Assembly: GCA_036490715.1 (NCBI GenBank) | Contig: DASXDL010000041.1 | Span: forward strand, 1 to 64,000 | Length of the DNA stretch: 64,000 nucleotides | Source: FEN-1191 sp036490715 | GTDB lineage: Bacteria; Pseudomonadota; Gammaproteobacteria; Steroidobacterales; Steroidobacteraceae | Reading direction: 5' to 3' | Part shown: positions 60,611 through 64,000 of the stretch, one piece after another | Numbering within the stretch: position 1 is the stretch's first letter | Layout of the letters: each line of letters begins with the position of its first letter | Position numbers and translations under genes: made by a program | The notes under the pieces: generated by a model | Seen by the model: only the letters and a program-made list of their open reading frames with translations | Databases searched by the model: none | Told to the model about the DNA's origin: nothing

Positions 60611-61072
60611 CTAATCCTTGTGCGCCGGTGGATCGCGCAGTCGCTGCACGATCCACCACATGTGGCCTTCCGGATCGAGTGCGCCATAGCTGCGATCGGC
60701 CCAGTAGTCCTCGCCGTAGTCGTGCGTCGTCGGCTCCTCGACGATGCGCGCGCCGTGGGCGCGCGCCTGTTCGCAGTGCCGATCGACATCATCGACGAAA
60801 AACATGACCGACTGCGTGCCGGCGCCGCCCAGGGACATTGGACTGCGCATCGCAGCCTTCCAGCGCCGCGGCGACTGCGCATCCTCCTGCGCCACCATCA
60901 CCAGGCCACCGTCATACACCAATTCGCTGTGCTCGATGCGGCCGTTGCGGTCCTCGACCCGGAGCCGAAGCTCGAAACCGAAGGCTCTACACAGCCATTC
61001 GATCGCGGTCGCCGCATCCTGGTAGAACAGCGCGCTCGAGCAGCGCGGCCAATCGCTCGGCGCAGGTTTCAC
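60611..61072 (-). CDS. VOC/glyoxalase-fold protein (YdcJ/PhnB-like)
   Basis: A 153-residue vicinal-oxygen-chelate fold protein, with CSSALFYQDAATAIEWLCRA and later DVDRHCEQARAHGARIVEEP and DPEGHMWWIVQ. It belongs to the broad glyoxalase/PhnB-like group, whose members bind metals or hydrophobic ligands; the substrate is unknown. The start is GTG at 61072 with AGGAG just upstream. It sits between coxC and fhs on the same strand. Confidence 0.85.
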   Translation of the reverse strand: MKPAPSDWPRCSSALFYQDAATAIEWLCRAFGFELRLRVEDRNGRIEHSELVYDGGLVMVAQEDAQSPRRWKAAMRSPMSLGGAGTQSVMFFVDDVDRHCEQARAHGARIVEEPTTHDYGEDYWADRSYGALDPEGHMWWIVQRLRDPPAHKD

Positions 61073-61099
61073 GACCGCTCCTGAGGGGCTGCGACAGCT

Positions 61100-61121
61100 G
61101 CCGGCCGCGGTCGCGGCCGGC
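61100..61121 (-). terminator. GC-rich hairpin after coxC
   Basis: GCCGGCCGCG and CGCGGCCGGC are perfect complementary arms with a 2-base centre, 24 bases past the coxC stop and 27 bases before the VOC start. No T-run. It probably marks the end of the oxidase transcript. Confidence 0.5.
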
Positions 61122-61144
61122 TCCTCTGGCGCCGCTGCGCGTGC

Positions 61145-62035
61145 CTACAACCAGTAGACGAAGATGAACAGGCCCAACCAGACCACGTCGACGAAGTGCC
61201 AATACCAGGCCACCGCTTCGAACGCAAAATGATGATTCGGGGTGAAGTGTCCGCGCAATACCCGAAACCAGATGATCATCAGCATGATCGCGCCGATGGT
61301 GACGTGCGCACCGTGAAATCCGGTCAGCATGAAGAATGTCGAGCCATAGATGCCGGTCGACAGTTTCAGGCCCATCTCCCGATAGGCTTCGCCGTATTCA
61401 TGCGCCTGCAGGCCGACGAAAGTGAATCCCAGCAGAAACGTCAGCGCCAGCCAGAAGGTCAGGGCGCCGCGCTTGCTGTGCCGCAGCGCGTGGTGCGCGA
61501 GTGTCACGGTCAGGCCGCTGGTCAGCAGGATGGCGGTGTTGAGCGCCGGTAAACTGAAGGCCGGAATCACGTTGAAGCTGCCGTCGGCGCGGCCGCCAAC
61601 GTGGGCGGGACCGTTGCTGGGCCAGGCTGGGTTGAAGTTTTTCCACAGCACCAGCTTGTTGATCACCTTGACCCCTTCACCGCCTTCCCACGGCACCGAG
61701 AAATTGCGTGCGTAGAACAGGGCGCCGAAGAACGCCGCGAAGAACATGACCTCGGAGAAGATGAACCAGATCATGCCCATGCGGAATGAGCGGTCGACCT
61801 GGTTGTTGTAGACCCCGTGCTGGTTCTCGCCGATTACGGTGCCGAACCAGCAGAAGAACATCGTCGCCAGCAGCGCCAGGCCAGGCAGTATGGCCCATCC
61901 GCCGGCCCACTCGTTCAGGTAAAGCACGCCGCCGAGCATCATGGTGAACAGCGCCACCGAACCTAAGATCGGCCACGGACTGTTGTGCGGCAGGTAGTAC
62001 TTGTCGGTACTGGCGTGGGCGTGCGTCTCTGACAT
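61145..62035 (-). CDS. coxC: Cytochrome c oxidase subunit III
   Basis: A 296-residue seven-helix subunit of the aa3-type oxidase. Conserved features include SPWPILGSVALFTMMLGGVL, a GMIWFIFSEVMFFAAFFGAL block and TGFHGAHVTIGAIMLMIIW with the family H and E residues. The terminal VDVVWLGLFIFVYWL is a typical end. It follows ctaG by 6 bases on the minus strand. Confidence 0.97.
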   Translation of the reverse strand: MSETHAHASTDKYYLPHNSPWPILGSVALFTMMLGGVLYLNEWAGGWAILPGLALLATMFFCWFGTVIGENQHGVYNNQVDRSFRMGMIWFIFSEVMFFAAFFGALFYARNFSVPWEGGEGVKVINKLVLWKNFNPAWPSNGPAHVGGRADGSFNVIPAFSLPALNTAILLTSGLTVTLAHHALRHSKRGALTFWLALTFLLGFTFVGLQAHEYGEAYREMGLKLSTGIYGSTFFMLTGFHGAHVTIGAIMLMIIWFRVLRGHFTPNHHFAFEAVAWYWHFVDVVWLGLFIFVYWL

Positions 62036-62041
62036 CAGTGT

Positions 62042-62599
62042 CTATCCTGTGGTTCGGGCGCGATCGGGAACGTCGTAAAAGGTGTAGGCCAGGGTCAGGT
62101 GCTCGATGTAGGCCGGCAGCTGCGGGTCGACGAAGAACCGTACCGGCATCACCCGTTGCTCATCGCGCTTGAACGATTGCGGCGAGAAGCAGAAGCACTC
62201 GGTCTTGTGAAACCACTCGGCGACCTTCGAGGGCACGATGTCCGGCACCGCCTGTGCGGTGACGTCGTGCCCGGTCAGGTTGTGAGCGAAAAAGTCGGCT
62301 TCGTACAGCTTGCCCGGATGCACCTGCAGCGAACGCACCACCGGATGAAAGTCCCAGTTGCCGACGCTCGGCAGATTGGTCATGAAGTCGATGGTGATTA
62401 CCCGCTGCTGATCGACACTGCCGGGACCGAGCGCGTAGGCGCGCGACAGGCTCTTCTGATTGCCCAAGCCGGTGATCGAACACAGCACGTCGTACAGCGG
62501 CACCAGTGCGAATCCGAACGCGAAGCTGCCGGCGACAAACAACGACAGCTTCAGCACCAGATTGCGGTGCCGGCCCCGCTGGTTATCAGCTGCGCTCAT
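62042..62599 (-). CDS. ctaG: Cytochrome c oxidase assembly protein CtaG (COX11)
   Basis: A 185-residue copper chaperone that delivers CuB to subunit I. One N-terminal membrane helix (LSLFVAGSFAFGFALVPLYD) is followed by a periplasmic immunoglobulin-like domain. The copper motif TECFCFSPQ (C-F-C-F) is intact. The ATG overlaps the stop of the upstream 37-aa gene. Confidence 0.96.
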   Translation of the reverse strand: MSAADNQRGRHRNLVLKLSLFVAGSFAFGFALVPLYDVLCSITGLGNQKSLSRAYALGPGSVDQQRVITIDFMTNLPSVGNWDFHPVVRSLQVHPGKLYEADFFAHNLTGHDVTAQAVPDIVPSKVAEWFHKTECFCFSPQSFKRDEQRVMPVRFFVDPQLPAYIEHLTLAYTFYDVPDRARTTG

Positions 62600-62709
62600 C
62601 GGTGGCCGTGCAGGATCGAGTACAGGATGAAGCCGACGTAGAACGCCATCACGATCACGCCCAGCACCCAGGCGCTGCGGCGCACGCGCCGGCGCTGGTC
62701 AGGATTCAT
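62596..62709 (-). CDS. Small cytochrome oxidase assembly protein (37 aa)
   Basis: A short gene between coxA and ctaG. The protein begins MNPDQRRRVRRSAWVLGVIV and continues with one transmembrane helix to a HGHR tail, giving a basic cytoplasmic end and a single span. Small proteins of this kind lie in this position in oxidase clusters and are annotated as oxidase small assembly proteins. It overlaps the ctaG start as ATGA, which supports real translation. Confidence 0.8.
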   Translation of the reverse strand: MNPDQRRRVRRSAWVLGVIVMAFYVGFILYSILHGHR

Positions 62710-62756
62710 GGCCACTCGGGACTGGGCGCTCATGTGGATCGCAGCGGGCGTCGCCT

Positions 62757-64000
62757 TCAGTGGTCAAGTCCGGCGCCATGATCCGGCACGCCATGATCCA
62801 GCATGGCCGCGGAGGGCGCCTCGATCCAGCTGTGGTACGGCGCCGGTGACGGCAGCTGCCACTCCAGGCCGCGCGGCTTGTCCCATACCTTGGCGGTCGC
62901 CTTGACGCCGCCGTGCGCGCACTGCCAGATCAAGATCGGAAACAGGAACTGCGACAAACCGAAGCAGAAGCCGCCGATCGACGACACCATGTTCCAGTCG
63001 GCAAACTGGGTGGCGTAATCAGGAATCCGGCGCGGCATGCCGGCCAGCCCGAGGAAATGCTGCGGGAAGAACAGCACATTGACGAAGATGGTCGACAGCC
63101 AGAAGTGCCACTTGGCCAGCTTCATGTTGTACATGTGGCCGGTCCACTTCGGCAGCCAGTAGTACACCGCACCCATGATCGCGAAGATCGCGCCCGGCAC
63201 CAGCACGTAGTGGAAGTGCGCGACGACGAAATACGTGTCCTGATACTGAAAGTCCGCTGGCGCGATCGCCAGCATCAGGCCGGAGAAGCCGCCGATCGAG
63301 AACATGAACAGGAACGCGATCGCCCACAGCATCGGCGGTTCGAAGCTGACCGAGCCGCGCCACATCGTGGTCGCCCAGTTGAACACCTTCACGCCGGTGG
63401 GAATCGAGATCAGCATGGTCGACAGCATGAAGAACAGCTCGCTCGACAGCGGCATGCCGACCGTGAACATGTGATGCGCCCAGACGATGAACGATAGGAA
63501 CGCAATCGACGCGGTCGCGTACACCATCGCGTCATAGCCGAACAGCGGTTTGCCCGAGAACGACGGGATGATCTCCGAGACGATGCCGAAGGCCGGCAGA
63601 ATCATGATGTAGACCTCGGGATGCCCGAAGAACCAGAAGATGTGTTGAAACATCACCGGGTCGCCGCCGCCGGCGGCGTTGAAGAAGCTGGTGCCGAAGT
63701 AGTGATCGGTGAGCATCATGGTGACCGCCCCGGCGAGCACCGGCATCGCCGCGATCAGCAGATAGGCGGTAATCAGCCAGGTCCAGACGAACAGCGGCAT
63801 GCGCAGCAGCGTCATGCCGGGCGCGCGCATGTTCATGATGGTCACGATGACGTTGATCGCGCCCAGGATCGAGGAGGCGCCCATCAGGTGGATCGCGAAG
63901 ATCATCAGCGGCAGCGCGTCGCCGGTCTGCAGCGTCAGTGGCGGATACATGGTCCAGCCGCCGGCCGGCCCGCCGCCGGGCACGAACAGCGTCGACAGCA
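62757..64000 (-). CDS. coxA: Cytochrome c oxidase subunit I, C-terminal part (cut by window edge)
   Basis: About 414 codons of the catalytic subunit, continuing past the right edge. It contains the CuB/high-spin heme ligands in FFGHPEVYIMILPAFG and FIVWAHHMFTVGM, and the HFHYVLVPG segment that carries two heme-ligand histidines. The proton channel region EIIPSFSGKPLFG is also present. Coupled with CtaG, CoxC and heme A synthesis genes in the window, it is an aa3-type oxidase. The start codon is outside the window. Confidence 0.97.
   Translation of the reverse strand, partial: LSTLFVPGGGPAGGWTMYPPLTLQTGDALPLMIFAIHLMGASSILGAINVIVTIMNMRAPGMTLLRMPLFVWTWLITAYLLIAAMPVLAGAVTMMLTDHYFGTSFFNAAGGGDPVMFQHIFWFFGHPEVYIMILPAFGIVSEIIPSFSGKPLFGYDAMVYATASIAFLSFIVWAHHMFTVGMPLSSELFFMLSTMLISIPTGVKVFNWATTMWRGSVSFEPPMLWAIAFLFMFSIGGFSGLMLAIAPADFQYQDTYFVVAHFHYVLVPGAIFAIMGAVYYWLPKWTGHMYNMKLAKWHFWLSTIFVNVLFFPQHFLGLAGMPRRIPDYATQFADWNMVSSIGGFCFGLSQFLFPILIWQCAHGGVKATAKVWDKPRGLEWQLPSPAPYHSWIEAPSAAMLDHGVPDHGAGLDH

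Overview
This 64 kb window is a high-GC bacterial chromosome segment that carries the replication-origin neighbourhood. The block gyrB-recF-dnaN-dnaA (minus strand), divergent from rpmH-rnpA-yidD-yidC-mnmE and mnmG (plus strand), together with glyQ-glyS-plsC, glnA behind a sigma54/NtrC promoter and an aa3-type cytochrome oxidase cluster, points to a gammaproteobacterium. A relative of the Nevskiales/Steroidobacterales/Xanthomonadales is my inference from gene content and GC; no marker gene was placed phylogenetically.

Layout. 1-4.3 kb: start of glnA (minus), then glyQ, glyS and a PlsC-type acyltransferase in overlapping order. 4.3-9.9 kb: an accessory block lying between plsC and gyrB (sedolisin, glutathione transferase, DUF3761 protein, DipZ-like thiol-redox membrane protein, glutamine amidotransferase). 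9.8-22.4 kb: replication and origin genes, a likely oriC in the dnaA-dnaN gap, two parS-like sites inside recF, then ribosome, RNase P, membrane insertase and tRNA-modification genes. 22.4-32.1 kb: a CBS protein, then a long minus-strand run surf1, SCO-like protein, ctaA, ctaB, gloB, uvrD, trkA, trkH. 32.1-40.4 kb: DUF2909, an M13 peptidase, an MFS transporter, an NRDE/TANGO2 protein, a YpfJ-type metalloprotease, a glutathione transferase and zwf. 40.6-45.3 kb: ECF sigma, putative anti-sigma and a beta-repeat surface protein, then a NYN-LOTUS protein, an FG-GAP lipoprotein and a Ser/Gly-rich secreted protein. 45.8-58.7 kb: a signalling island with three composite GGDEF/EAL proteins, a hybrid histidine kinase, a secreted HbpS/GlcG-like protein and an MscS-like channel. 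58.9-64 kb: fhs, a VOC protein, and coxC, ctaG, a 37-aa oxidase protein and coxA (cut by the right edge).

How the parts work together. Oxidase assembly (surf1, ctaA, ctaB, SCO-like) and oxidase structure (coxA, ctaG, coxC) are normally one cluster in pseudomonads and relatives; here they are about 29 kb apart on the same strand. The most promising candidate system is the plus-strand run at 45.8-53.4 kb. A REC-PAS-GGDEF-EAL regulator overlaps a two-transmembrane hybrid kinase, followed at once by an exported HbpS-like protein and an MscS-like channel. This resembles an extracytoplasmic heme- or redox-binding accessory protein feeding a kinase whose output is c-di-GMP. That link is inferred from gene order and domain content only.

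No tRNA, rRNA, CRISPR array, insertion sequence or prophage gene was recognised. Coding density is high; the only gene-free gaps above 300 bases are 139-471 and 45333-45785.
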